Below, piece by piece: positions 50,875 through 58,141 of a stretch of DNA of 64,000 nucleotides. The notes beneath the pieces were generated by a model, which did not search any database, was not told the DNA's origin, and worked only from the letters and a program-made list of their open reading frames with translations. Numbering within the stretch: the stretch's first letter is position 1; each line of letters begins with the position of its first letter. This DNA is from Curtobacterium sp. UCD-KPL2560. Lineage in GTDB: Bacteria; Actinomycetota; Actinomycetes; Actinomycetales; Microbacteriaceae. Where the stretch lies: NCBI RefSeq assembly GCF_001705035.1, contig NZ_MCIG01000002.1, positions 45,417-109,416 on the forward strand, written 5' to 3'. The translations under genes and the position numbers were made by a program.

Positions 50875-52002
50875 TCACGAGAGCTCCTGGCGGGGGTAGA
50901 TGACCTTCTGCACGATGATGATCGCCGACGCGGCGAACGGTACCGCGACGAGGGCGCCGAGCACGCCGCCGATCGTGCCGCCCGCGACGGCAGCGATGAC
51001 GACGAACGCCCCGGGCACCTGCACCGCACGCGACATGATGCGCGGCGAGATGATGTACGCCTCGACCTGCATGTACACGAGGTAGTAGATCGCTGCGGCG
51101 AGGGCCGTCGCGGGTGAGGCGAACAGGCACAGCAGCGAGATGACGACCGCGGCCGCCAGCGTGCCCACGAGCGGGATGAGCGACCCGAGGAACGCGAACG
51201 TCGCGAGCAGCACGGGCAGCGGTGCACCGATGATGAGCAGGAACACCAGGCTGAGGATGCCGTTGATGAGCGCCTGGCTGATCTGCCCGACGACGTAGCG
51301 GCCGACCGCCTGCGTGATCTGCTCGCTCACGTCGATGAAGTTCTGGCGACGGGACGCCGGCACGAAGCGGTACGCCATCGACTTCAGCCCACGCATCGAG
51401 GCGAGGAAGTACAGCATCAGGATGATGACGATGACCGCGCCGGTGAGCCCGGAGAGGATGCCGCTGCCGACCGCCAGGATGCCGCCGCCGAGGCTGAGCA
51501 GGTTGCCCGGGTCCTCGACGAAGGACTGCAGGGACTGCAGGGAGTGGCCGATGTCGAAGGACCCGGCGAACTGCTTCGAGAGGTCCTGCACCCACTCCTG
51601 CCGCGCGATGTCCTCGACGATCTCGGGGAAGTTCTGGATGAGGTTCGTGGCCTGCTGGATGAGGATCGGCACGACCGCGAAGACGACGCCGGCGAACCCG
51701 CCCAGGACCCCGACCACCACGATCGTGATCGCCGTCCACCGCGGGATGTACCGCTCGAGGAACGACACGAGCGGGTCGACGCCGAGGGCCAGGAACAGCG
51801 CGACCCCGATGTAGACGAGCACGGTGCTCAGCTCGCTGACCACGGCCCCGACGACGAGGGCGATCAGGACGCCGAGCGCCCCGGTGAAGCCGAGCCGGAA
51901 GGCGTTGATGCGGACCCCGGTGCCGCCACGGGTCGTCTCGAGGGTCACGTTCGGCGTGGGTCCGCGGTCGTCGGCCTCGTCGTGCTTGCGCTTGAACTGC
52001 AT
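50875..52002 (-). CDS. AI-2E family transporter
   Basis: A 375-residue membrane protein of the AI-2E transporter family (PerM/TqsA-like). About seven to eight hydrophobic segments; the N-terminal pair is followed by a cytosolic loop with IPRWTAI, and the C-terminal part has the conserved YYLVYMQVEAYIISPRIMSRAVQVPG then GGTIGGVLGALVAVPFAA block. Members export autoinducer-2 or act as ion antiporters, and which applies here is open. ATG 52002. It follows a tRNA gene and is co-directional with DUF1684. Confidence 0.88.
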   Translation of the reverse strand: MQFKRKHDEADDRGPTPNVTLETTRGGTGVRINAFRLGFTGALGVLIALVVGAVVSELSTVLVYIGVALFLALGVDPLVSFLERYIPRWTAITIVVVGVLGGFAGVVFAVVPILIQQATNLIQNFPEIVEDIARQEWVQDLSKQFAGSFDIGHSLQSLQSFVEDPGNLLSLGGGILAVGSGILSGLTGAVIVIILMLYFLASMRGLKSMAYRFVPASRRQNFIDVSEQITQAVGRYVVGQISQALINGILSLVFLLIIGAPLPVLLATFAFLGSLIPLVGTLAAAVVISLLCLFASPATALAAAIYYLVYMQVEAYIISPRIMSRAVQVPGAFVVIAAVAGGTIGGVLGALVAVPFAASAIIIVQKVIYPRQELS

Positions 52003-52056
52003 CGTGGAACGGGAACCTTCTCTGGACCGGTCGTCAGCCCGCGGGCCGTGTACCAG

Positions 52057-52131
52057 TGGGGCGGGCGGGACTTGAACCCGCGGATCGTTCGGTTATGAGC
52101 CGACTGCCTTGACCAGCTTGGCTACCGCCCC
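52057..52131 (-). tRNA. tRNA with CAT anticodon (Met or Ile2)
   Basis: The minus strand reads GGGGCGG TA GCC..., with acceptor GGGGCGG/CCGCCCC, anticodon loop CTCATAA (CAT) on a stem of four solid pairs (the fifth is G-A), and T arm GCGGG-TTCAAGT-CCCGC. Discriminator base A; CCA not encoded. The G1-C72 pair excludes initiator tRNA. Elongator Met and lysidine-modified Ile2 cannot be told apart with certainty by eye. Confidence 0.85.
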
Positions 52132-52141
52132 GCGGCGACCG

Positions 52142-53353
52142 TCAGGCCACCGGTTCCCCACGATACAGCGACTCGAACGTCGAGAGCGTGCGGTTGATGT
52201 CGTGCGCCTCGATCATCGCGAGGCTCCGGGCCCGCATGGCCGCGTAGTCCTCGTCGGACGCCGTCAGGACGCTCGTCAGCTTGGCCGCGAGGTCGTGGAC
52301 GTCGCCGGGCGCGAACAGGTACCCGTTGCCGTCGATGAGGTGCGGCAGGGCCATCGAGTCGGCGGCCACGACCGGCAGGCCGGACGCCATCGCCTCGAGC
52401 GAGGAGATGCTCTGCAGCTCGGCGGTCGACGGCATCGCGAACACGGTGCCGTTCGTCAGGGCCTCGCGCTTCGCCTGGTCGGTCACGAACCCGGCGAACC
52501 GGACGCGGTCGCCGAGGCCCAGCTCCTGCACGAGCGCGGTCAGCTTCGGGATCATCTCGCCGCCGCCGACGATCGTCAGGTGCGCGTCGAGCTCCGCCGG
52601 CAGCAGCGGCAGCGCCCGGACGAGGAGGTCGAGGTTCTTCTCCGGGGCGACGCGGCCGACGAACACGATGTCGTTCGTCGCCGGCCGACCGGGGCGGGCC
52701 ACGTACCGGGTCGCGTCGATGCCGCACGAGATCGCCAGGACCTGCTGCCCGGCGATCGCCTTCCGCAGGTAGTCGGCGGCGAGGACCGTCGGGGTCGTGA
52801 TGGCGTCGGCCAGCCGGTAGGTCTTCGCGGCGTCGTTCCACGCGATCTTCAGCGCGATCGGCAGGGTGCGTCGCCCGAACGGCACGTACTCGAGCAGGTT
52901 CTCGGGCATGAAGTGGTTCGTGCCGATCACGCGGATGCCGCGCTCGTGCGCCTCCTGCACGATGCCGCGGCCGATCACGAGGTGCGACTGGATGTGCACG
53001 ACGTCGGGCTGCACGGCGTCGAGGATCGGGCCGGTCCACCTCCGGACGCTCCAGGGCCAGACGAAGCGGAGCCAGGCGTGCCACGGCCACTTGTACGACT
53101 TGAGCCGGTGCACCACGAGGGTGACGCCGCGGTGCTCCTCGTCGAAGGTGCCGTGGTGGGCGCTGGCCGCCGGGGCGACGACGTGCACCTCGTGGCCGCG
53201 CTCGGCGAGCCCGACGGCGAGCTGTTCGGCGAAGGTGGCCGCGCCGTTCACGTCCGGTGGGAACGTGTCCGCGGCGATCAGCACGCGCAGGGGTCGGGAC
53301 CCGCCCGTCGCACCCGTCGTCGTGGCGGTGGCGGTGGTGGCGTCATCGGTCAC
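52142..53353 (-). CDS. GT4 family glycosyltransferase
   Basis: A 403-residue GT-B glycosyltransferase. The N-terminal acceptor domain has RVLIAADTFPPDVNGAATF and the glycine-rich loop; the C-terminal donor domain has FVGRVAPEKNLDLL, then MPSTAELQSISSLEAMASGLPVVA, the EX7E-type motif of GT4 enzymes. The closest pattern is the actinobacterial alpha-mannosyl/diacylglycerol or phosphatidyl-inositol mannosyltransferase group (MgtA/PimB type), so a glycolipid or lipoglycan is a likely product. GTG 53353. It lies between a DMT transporter and a tRNA on the same strand. Confidence 0.85.
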   Translation of the reverse strand: MTDDATTATATTTGATGGSRPLRVLIAADTFPPDVNGAATFAEQLAVGLAERGHEVHVVAPAASAHHGTFDEEHRGVTLVVHRLKSYKWPWHAWLRFVWPWSVRRWTGPILDAVQPDVVHIQSHLVIGRGIVQEAHERGIRVIGTNHFMPENLLEYVPFGRRTLPIALKIAWNDAAKTYRLADAITTPTVLAADYLRKAIAGQQVLAISCGIDATRYVARPGRPATNDIVFVGRVAPEKNLDLLVRALPLLPAELDAHLTIVGGGEMIPKLTALVQELGLGDRVRFAGFVTDQAKREALTNGTVFAMPSTAELQSISSLEAMASGLPVVAADSMALPHLIDGNGYLFAPGDVHDLAAKLTSVLTASDEDYAAMRARSLAMIEAHDINRTLSTFESLYRGEPVA

Positions 53354-53454
53354 GGCTGGCGTCGTCCTCTCGTGGGCGTTGCTGGTCGGGCCTCGACGGT
53401 ACCGCACCGGTCCGGGCGGAGTCGTCCGCCTCGCGGTGGACCCGGGGACGCGTC

Positions 53455-53560
53455 GGCACGGCCGCCGTGCGGTGGGCGCCAGGGCGCAGCGGCACGGCCG
53501 CCGTGCGGTGGGCGCCGGCCCCCCGGAGGTCGGCCTGGGGACGGCCGCCGTCAGGACCGG
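53455..53560. repeat. Direct repeats downstream of the DMT gene stop
   Basis: A 26-nt unit beginning GGCACGGCCGCCGTGCGG occurs exactly at 53455-53480 and 53491-53516. A third, diverged form (GGACGGCCGCCGTCAGG) contains the stop codon of the DMT transporter gene at 53551-53553. Each unit has an inner GCACGG-CCG-CCGTGC stem that could stop transcription. Confidence 0.7.
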
Positions 53561-54462
53561 CCCTGCGGGTGGTGCTTCGCGAGCAGGAAGACGCCGGTGA
53601 TCGCGATCGCCGCCGCCACCAGGAACCCGAGCACCGCGAACCACGGCGCCCCGTCGGCCTCGCCGAGCACCACGACACCGATGCCGACGGCGATGATCGG
53701 GTCGATGACCGTGAGGCCGGCGATCACGAGGTCGGCGGACCCGCTCGAGTACGCGTTCTGCACGAAGTACCCGCCGAGCGCCGCCGCGACGAGCACCCCG
53801 ACGATCGCGAGCACCGTGAGCCAGTCGAAGGTGCCGTTCACGAAACGGTTCAGCACGACCTTCGCGAGCGTCGCGACGAAGCCGTAGAGGACCCCCGCGC
53901 CGACGATGTAGTACAGCGCGTTCTGGTGCTTCGCCACGAACCGGAACGACGTCAGCACGATCGCGAGCACGACCGCCAGGATCACCAGCACCGTGACGAG
54001 CTGCGGCCGGTCGATCGCACTCTCGTGCCCGACGAACGCGGCGATGCCGACGAAGATCGCGACGCCGATGATGCACGTCCAGACCGCCCGTCGGGCGCGG
54101 TCGCCGAGCGGCACCCCCGAGGACCGCGAGGAGAACCACGTGGTGATCACGAGCGCGACGGCGCCGAGCGGCTGCACGACGATGAGCGGCGCGTACGTGA
54201 TGCTCACGAGCTGGAGCACGACCGCGAGCCCGAGCATGAGGGTGCCGAGCACCCACCACCCGCTGCCGAGCAGCGCGAGCACGTGCCGCACGGACAGGCC
54301 CTTCGACTGCCGGCCGAGCTTCGCCTCGACGCGCTGCACGCCGCGGCTCTGGAACTGCGCCCCGAGCGACAGGAACACGGCCCCGACGAGGGCGACGGGG
54401 ATCATCAGTGCCTGGAACGGTGTCAGGTTCACCGCGCCCGGGATCTGGAGGTCCGTCGTCAC
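53551..54462 (-). CDS. DMT family transporter
   Basis: A 303-residue protein with about nine to ten hydrophobic segments in two similar halves, the EamA/DMT layout. The first half has SLGAQFQSRGVQRVEAK and a VVQPLGAVALVITT helix; the second half has GADLVIAGLTVIDPIIAVGIGVVVLGE, the repeat of the same helix-turn. DMT proteins move diverse small metabolites; this subgroup lacks an assigned substrate. ATG 54462. It diverges from peptide deformylase 39 bp away and is the first gene of a minus-strand run that continues to the glycosyltransferase. Confidence 0.82.
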   Translation of the reverse strand: MTTDLQIPGAVNLTPFQALMIPVALVGAVFLSLGAQFQSRGVQRVEAKLGRQSKGLSVRHVLALLGSGWWVLGTLMLGLAVVLQLVSITYAPLIVVQPLGAVALVITTWFSSRSSGVPLGDRARRAVWTCIIGVAIFVGIAAFVGHESAIDRPQLVTVLVILAVVLAIVLTSFRFVAKHQNALYYIVGAGVLYGFVATLAKVVLNRFVNGTFDWLTVLAIVGVLVAAALGGYFVQNAYSSGSADLVIAGLTVIDPIIAVGIGVVVLGEADGAPWFAVLGFLVAAAIAITGVFLLAKHHPQGRS

Positions 54463-54501
54463 GCGATGAGGCTACCGGTCCCGTCCGGATAACCTGGGTG
54501 A

Positions 54502-55077
54502 ATGGCCGTCCTCCCGATCCGCATCACCGGCGAACCCGTCCTGCACGAACGCGCAGCCGAGGTCACCGTCTTCGACGACGACCTGCGCGCACTGGTGGCG
54601 GACATGTTCGAGACCATGGACCTGGCACCCGGCGTCGGGCTCGCCGGTCCCCAGGTCGGGGTCGGGAAGCGGCTGTTCGTCTACGCATGGACCGATGATG
54701 ACGACGTCCTGCACCGCGGTGTGGCGATCAACCCGGTCCTGTGGACGAGCCCGCTCGTCCCCGAGGCTGTGGAGGAGCTCGACGAGGACGACGAGGCCGA
54801 GGGCTGCCTGTCCATCCCGGGCGAGCGCTTCCCCCTCCGTCGGGCCGATGCCGCGCTGCTCCGTGCCGTCGACGCCGAGGGCAGCCCGTTCGAGGTCGAG
54901 GCCCACGGCTGGCTCGCCCGGATCTTCCAGCACGAGTACGACCACCTGGACGGCTACCTGTACGCCGACCGCCTCGTGCACCCGTACGCCAAGCAGGCCG
55001 CGAAGGCCGTCCGCAAGAGCAGCTGGGGCGGCCCCGGCAAGTCCTGGCTGCCCGGCCGCGACCACCCCGAGGGCTGA
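54502..55077 (+). CDS. def: Peptide deformylase
   Basis: A 191-residue metalloenzyme that removes formyl from the N-terminus of new proteins. All three motifs are present: GVGLAGPQ at 44-51 (Gly where most have Ala), EGCLS at 100-104 with metal ligand C102, and HEYDH at 144-148 with two His ligands and the catalytic Glu. ATG 54502 lies close to the divergent DMT gene. The last 35 residues are an Actinobacteria-type extension (HPYAKQAAKAVRKSSWGGPG). Its 3' end is copied in the tandem repeats that follow. Confidence 0.95.
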   Translation: MAVLPIRITGEPVLHERAAEVTVFDDDLRALVADMFETMDLAPGVGLAGPQVGVGKRLFVYAWTDDDDVLHRGVAINPVLWTSPLVPEAVEELDEDDEAEGCLSIPGERFPLRRADAALLRAVDAEGSPFEVEAHGWLARIFQHEYDHLDGYLYADRLVHPYAKQAAKAVRKSSWGGPGKSWLPGRDHPEG

Positions 55078-55166
55078 CGCAGCGACGACCCCGCGGGCTG
55101 ACGCAGCGACGACCCCGAGCGCTGACGCCGCCACGACCCCGCCACGACCCCGCGGGCTGACGCCGC
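55050..55166. repeat. 24-nt tandem repeats derived from the def 3' end
   Basis: Starting in the last codons of def, a unit of the type GCGACCACCCCGAGGGCTGA is repeated about four times with small changes (GCGACGACCCCGCGGGCTGA and similar). Each unit contains the TGA of the original stop. The array ends near a single arm of the dispersed palindrome at 55174. Confidence 0.85.
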
Positions 55167-55192
55167 CACCGGCGACGGCCGGGAGGCGCGGC

Positions 55193-55681
55193 TCAGCCCC
55201 GGTAGGCGCGCAACGCGTCCTGCAGGCGGTCGCGTTCCGGGTGACCGGGGCAGTACTCCAGGAGGCCCGCGGCCAGGCCCGCCTCGGCCGGTGAGGAGAC
55301 CGGCGCGGTCCACGGCGCCACACCGCGCTCCGCGCAGGTCGCGGCGAGCTCCTGGAGCGTCGCCCCCTCGTCCGCCGCGCTGACTGCGGCCTCCTGCTGC
55401 GCGGACGGCTCGGTGCCGGTGACCGGCTTCGCGCTGCAGTCGGTGCGCTCGGCCTCCCACGCCGCGGCGTAGGTCGAGTAGGTCTCGGTCGCGTCACCGT
55501 CGCCCGTGCCGCACACGAACGCGAACACGATCGGCGCGCTGCCCGACGCGGCCACTCCGGTCCGGGAGCCGGTGTCCGCGGAGTCGGCAGCCTCGGGCTC
55601 CCCCGACGGTGTGCACCCGGCGAGCCCGAGCGCACCGACGACGACGAGCATCGTCACGAGGGCACGGCGGGAGGAGAGCAC
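55193..55681 (-). CDS. Lipoprotein, unknown function
   Basis: A 162-residue lipoprotein. Signal: basic SSRRAL, hydrophobic VTMLVVVGALGL, lipobox LAGC at residues 20-23. The mature part begins with a Ser/Thr/Ala/Asp-rich linker, then a helical domain with four Cys (FVCGTG, RTDCSA, AATCAE, LEYCPG) that may pair as disulfides. GTG 55681 is the start. It is convergent with def; its stop abuts a single arm of the dispersed palindrome. I do not recognise the fold. Confidence 0.75.
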   Translation of the reverse strand: MLSSRRALVTMLVVVGALGLAGCTPSGEPEAADSADTGSRTGVAASGSAPIVFAFVCGTGDGDATETYSTYAAAWEAERTDCSAKPVTGTEPSAQQEAAVSAADEGATLQELAATCAERGVAPWTAPVSSPAEAGLAAGLLEYCPGHPERDRLQDALRAYRG

Positions 55682-55795
55682 CTGTGAACGCTAACAGCTT
55701 CAGACCGGACGCCGCCTGCGAACACGACGGCGCCGGAGCACGGCGACCCCGGGACGCGAGAAGGCCCCGGAACACGAGGACTCCGGACGCGAGAA

Positions 55796-55821
55796 GGCCC
55801 CCACCGCGAACGGTGAGGGCC
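55796..55821 (-). terminator. Hairpin after tRNA-Asn
   Basis: GGCCC-C-CACCG-CGAA-CGGTG-A-GGGCC folds into a stem with one mismatch and a CGAA loop. It starts 7 nt after the tRNA-Asn 3' end on the minus strand. Confidence 0.7.
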
Positions 55822-55827
55822 TGCCTG

Positions 55828-55900
55828 CTCCCCGAGTTGGACTCGAACCAACAACCTGCCGGTTAACAGCCGGCTGCTCTGCCAATTGAGCTATCGAGGA
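55828..55900 (-). tRNA. tRNA-Asn (anticodon GTT)
   Basis: The minus strand reads TCCTCGA TA GCTCAATTGGCAGAGC..., with acceptor TCCTCGA/TCGGGGA (one T-G), anticodon stem around loop CTGTTAA (GTT) and T arm GTTGG-TTCGAGT-CCAAC. Discriminator G; CCA not encoded. Confidence 0.95.
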
Positions 55901-56015
55901 TCACTGCCCGCCGAGGTGAACCCCCCGCGAACAACGGGTACCAGCATAGCAGGACCCGGAGCCCGGTCCGCGCATCCATCGCGCATCCCGGGCGCGCCGT
56001 GCTCCCGGAGGCGGA

Positions 56016-57035
56016 TCAGTAGCCCGCGGCTGGGTCCACGACGCCGACGAACCCGGTCCCGTCCCCACCGAGGAACGCGGTCGTGTTCGCCCGCACGCGC
56101 TCGGCGAGCAGCGGCGCCACCATGTCCGGCGTGTCCGCCTGGTGCGGCGTGACGACCACGCCGGGGGTGGTCCACAGCGGGTGGCCGTCGGGCAGCGGCT
56201 CGGGGTCGGTGACGTCGAGTCCGGCGCCGGCGATCTCGCCGTCCCGGAGCGCGGCGACGAGGGCGTCGGTGTCGACGAGTCCCCCGCGGGCGATGTTGAC
56301 GAGCCGCGCGGAGGGCTGCATCAGCGCGAACTGCTCGGCACCGAACAGCTTCGCCGTGCCGCTGGTCATCGCCGCGGCGACCACCACGACGTCGGCGTCG
56401 GGCAGCACCGCGTCGAGCTCGTCGGTCGTCACGGTGCGGTCGGCACCGTCGACGGGGTCGGGAGACCGTCGCACCACCGTGACCGAGGTCTCGAACGGCG
56501 CGATCAACCGGATGTACTCGAGCGCGATGCCCCCGGCACCGACGACGACGACGTTCCGGCCGTACAGCGACACGCCCTCGGGCTCGGTCGCCCACGAGGT
56601 CGCCCGCGCTCGCGCCGGCAGCACCCGCAGCGTCGCGAGCGTCAGGGCGAGGGCGTGCTCGGCGACGGGTTCCGCGTACGCGCCCTTCGCCGACGTGAAC
56701 AGCACCCGGTCGCCGTGTTCCTCGATGAGGTGTGCGAACGCGTCGACACCGGCGAACGGGAGCTGGACCCAGCCGACGGCGGGTGCGTCGTCGAGTGCCG
56801 TGGCCAGACCGTCCGGGTCGCGTGCGTCGAGCCAGACGATCCCGCGGGTGTCGGCACCGAGGGGCGCGACCGTCCCGCCGGCGTCACGGACAGCGGCTTC
56901 GTGCAGGTCGGCGGCCTCGGGCAGGATCGCGACCGGACCCGGCGTCGGTGCCTCGACCGGCAGCGGTGCCCCGGCGTCAGTGACGACGGCGCGGTGTCCG
57001 CGGGCGCTCGACGTGGTCGGTGCGTCCCGGGTCAT
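56016..57035 (-). CDS. D-2-hydroxyacid dehydrogenase family protein
   Basis: A 339-residue NAD-dependent oxidoreductase. The NAD domain has VVVVGAGGIALEYIRLI (GxGxxx-type loop, here GAGGIA instead of GxGxxG), VNIARGGLVDTDALVAAL with the catalytic Arg, GLDVTDPEPLPDGHPLW with Glu and VVTPHQADT with His. The C-terminal half matches D-isomer-specific 2-hydroxyacid dehydrogenases. It overlaps the ATPase gene upstream by 4 nt, so it is the last gene of a peptide-transport operon. The substrate may be a 2-oxo acid derived from an imported peptide or amide; this is inference. Confidence 0.85.
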   Translation of the reverse strand: MTRDAPTTSSARGHRAVVTDAGAPLPVEAPTPGPVAILPEAADLHEAAVRDAGGTVAPLGADTRGIVWLDARDPDGLATALDDAPAVGWVQLPFAGVDAFAHLIEEHGDRVLFTSAKGAYAEPVAEHALALTLATLRVLPARARATSWATEPEGVSLYGRNVVVVGAGGIALEYIRLIAPFETSVTVVRRSPDPVDGADRTVTTDELDAVLPDADVVVVAAAMTSGTAKLFGAEQFALMQPSARLVNIARGGLVDTDALVAALRDGEIAGAGLDVTDPEPLPDGHPLWTTPGVVVTPHQADTPDMVAPLLAERVRANTTAFLGGDGTGFVGVVDPAAGY

Positions 57036-57970
57036 GCGTTCTCCTGCCGTCCGGCGCGGGGACCGGTCCCGGCGGCGGCGGGCTGTCGCGGCGCCGCAGA
57101 CCGGCGTGCCACGGTGGGCGAGCTGCCCGCGGGACGACGCTTGACCGGCCGGGCCGCCGTCGCCGCGAGGGTCCGGACGTAGGGGTCGACGGGGTTGTCG
57201 AGGACCTCGTCGAAGGTGCCGAGACCGACGACGCGGCCCTCGGACATGATCGCGACACGGTCGGCCAGCGCCCGTGCCTCGCGCAGGTCGCTCGACACCA
57301 CGATCGCCGAGAACTGACGGCCGCGCTGCAGGTTGGTGAGGGCCTCGAGGACCGACTGCCGGACGAGGACGTCGACGCCGCGTGCCGGTTCGTCGGCGAC
57401 GAGCAGCTGCGGCTCGAGGACGAGCGCCCGGGCGAGCGCGACGCGCTGCCGCTGGCCGCTCGACAGCTCCCACGTGTTCAGGCGCATGACGCCGAGCGGC
57501 AGGTGCACCGCGTCGACCAGGCGGGCGACGATCAGGCCGGCCTCCTTGCGGTCGAAGCGGCGGTCGCGCATGTAGATGGGCTCGGCGATCGCCTCGCCGA
57601 CGGTCAGGTCGGGGCTGAGCCGGTCCGCCCCGTCCTGGGGCAGGTAGCCGATGCGCCCGGTGAGCCGGGCGGCCTTCCGCGACGACGGCCGGAGCCCGCG
57701 CACGTGCTCGCCGAGGACCGTGAGCTCGCCGCCGGTGATGTGCCGACGGTGCGCCCCCTCGCCCTCGCCGGTGGCACCGAGCTGGCCGGCGACCGCGGCG
57801 GCGAAGGTGGACTTGCCCGAGCCCGACTCGCCGAGCACCGCGAGGATCTCGCCCTGCCGGACGGTCAGGCTGACGCCGTCCACCGCCCGGATCGGAGCCG
57901 AGCCACGTCCGCCCCGGTACTCGATCGAGACGTCGTCTGCGACGACCGCCGGGCCGTTCACCGCGATCAT
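57032..57970 (-). CDS. Extra ABC transporter ATP-binding protein (peptide type)
   Basis: A 312-residue ATPase: Walker A GESGSGKST near 50, Q-loop YLPQDGADRL, signature LSSGQRQRVALARAL, Walker B LLVADEPARGVD and H-loop region VVSSDLREA (Ser-Ser where His is usual). The C-terminal 40 residues are low-complexity. It is the third nucleotide-binding domain of the operon, beside the fused double ATPase, and could replace one half or serve another complex. The absence of the usual H-loop histidine suggests weak hydrolysis. ATG 57970. Confidence 0.8.
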   Translation of the reverse strand: MIAVNGPAVVADDVSIEYRGGRGSAPIRAVDGVSLTVRQGEILAVLGESGSGKSTFAAAVAGQLGATGEGEGAHRRHITGGELTVLGEHVRGLRPSSRKAARLTGRIGYLPQDGADRLSPDLTVGEAIAEPIYMRDRRFDRKEAGLIVARLVDAVHLPLGVMRLNTWELSSGQRQRVALARALVLEPQLLVADEPARGVDVLVRQSVLEALTNLQRGRQFSAIVVSSDLREARALADRVAIMSEGRVVGLGTFDEVLDNPVDPYVRTLAATAARPVKRRPAGSSPTVARRSAAPRQPAAAGTGPRAGRQENA

Positions 57971-58141
57971 GGGTCCCCTTCCACGCCGCCCCTGGCGACG
58001 GTCCACACGCGGCCCGTGTCCCGGGCGCGGTGCGTGCCGTGACGGCGCGCGAACGCGGCCACGGCGGTGTGCCGCCTCGACGACGTGAGTTGTCGTCGGG
58101 ACGGTTCGGTGCCCTGGAGGTGCCGGCCTGGAGGCGTCGGG

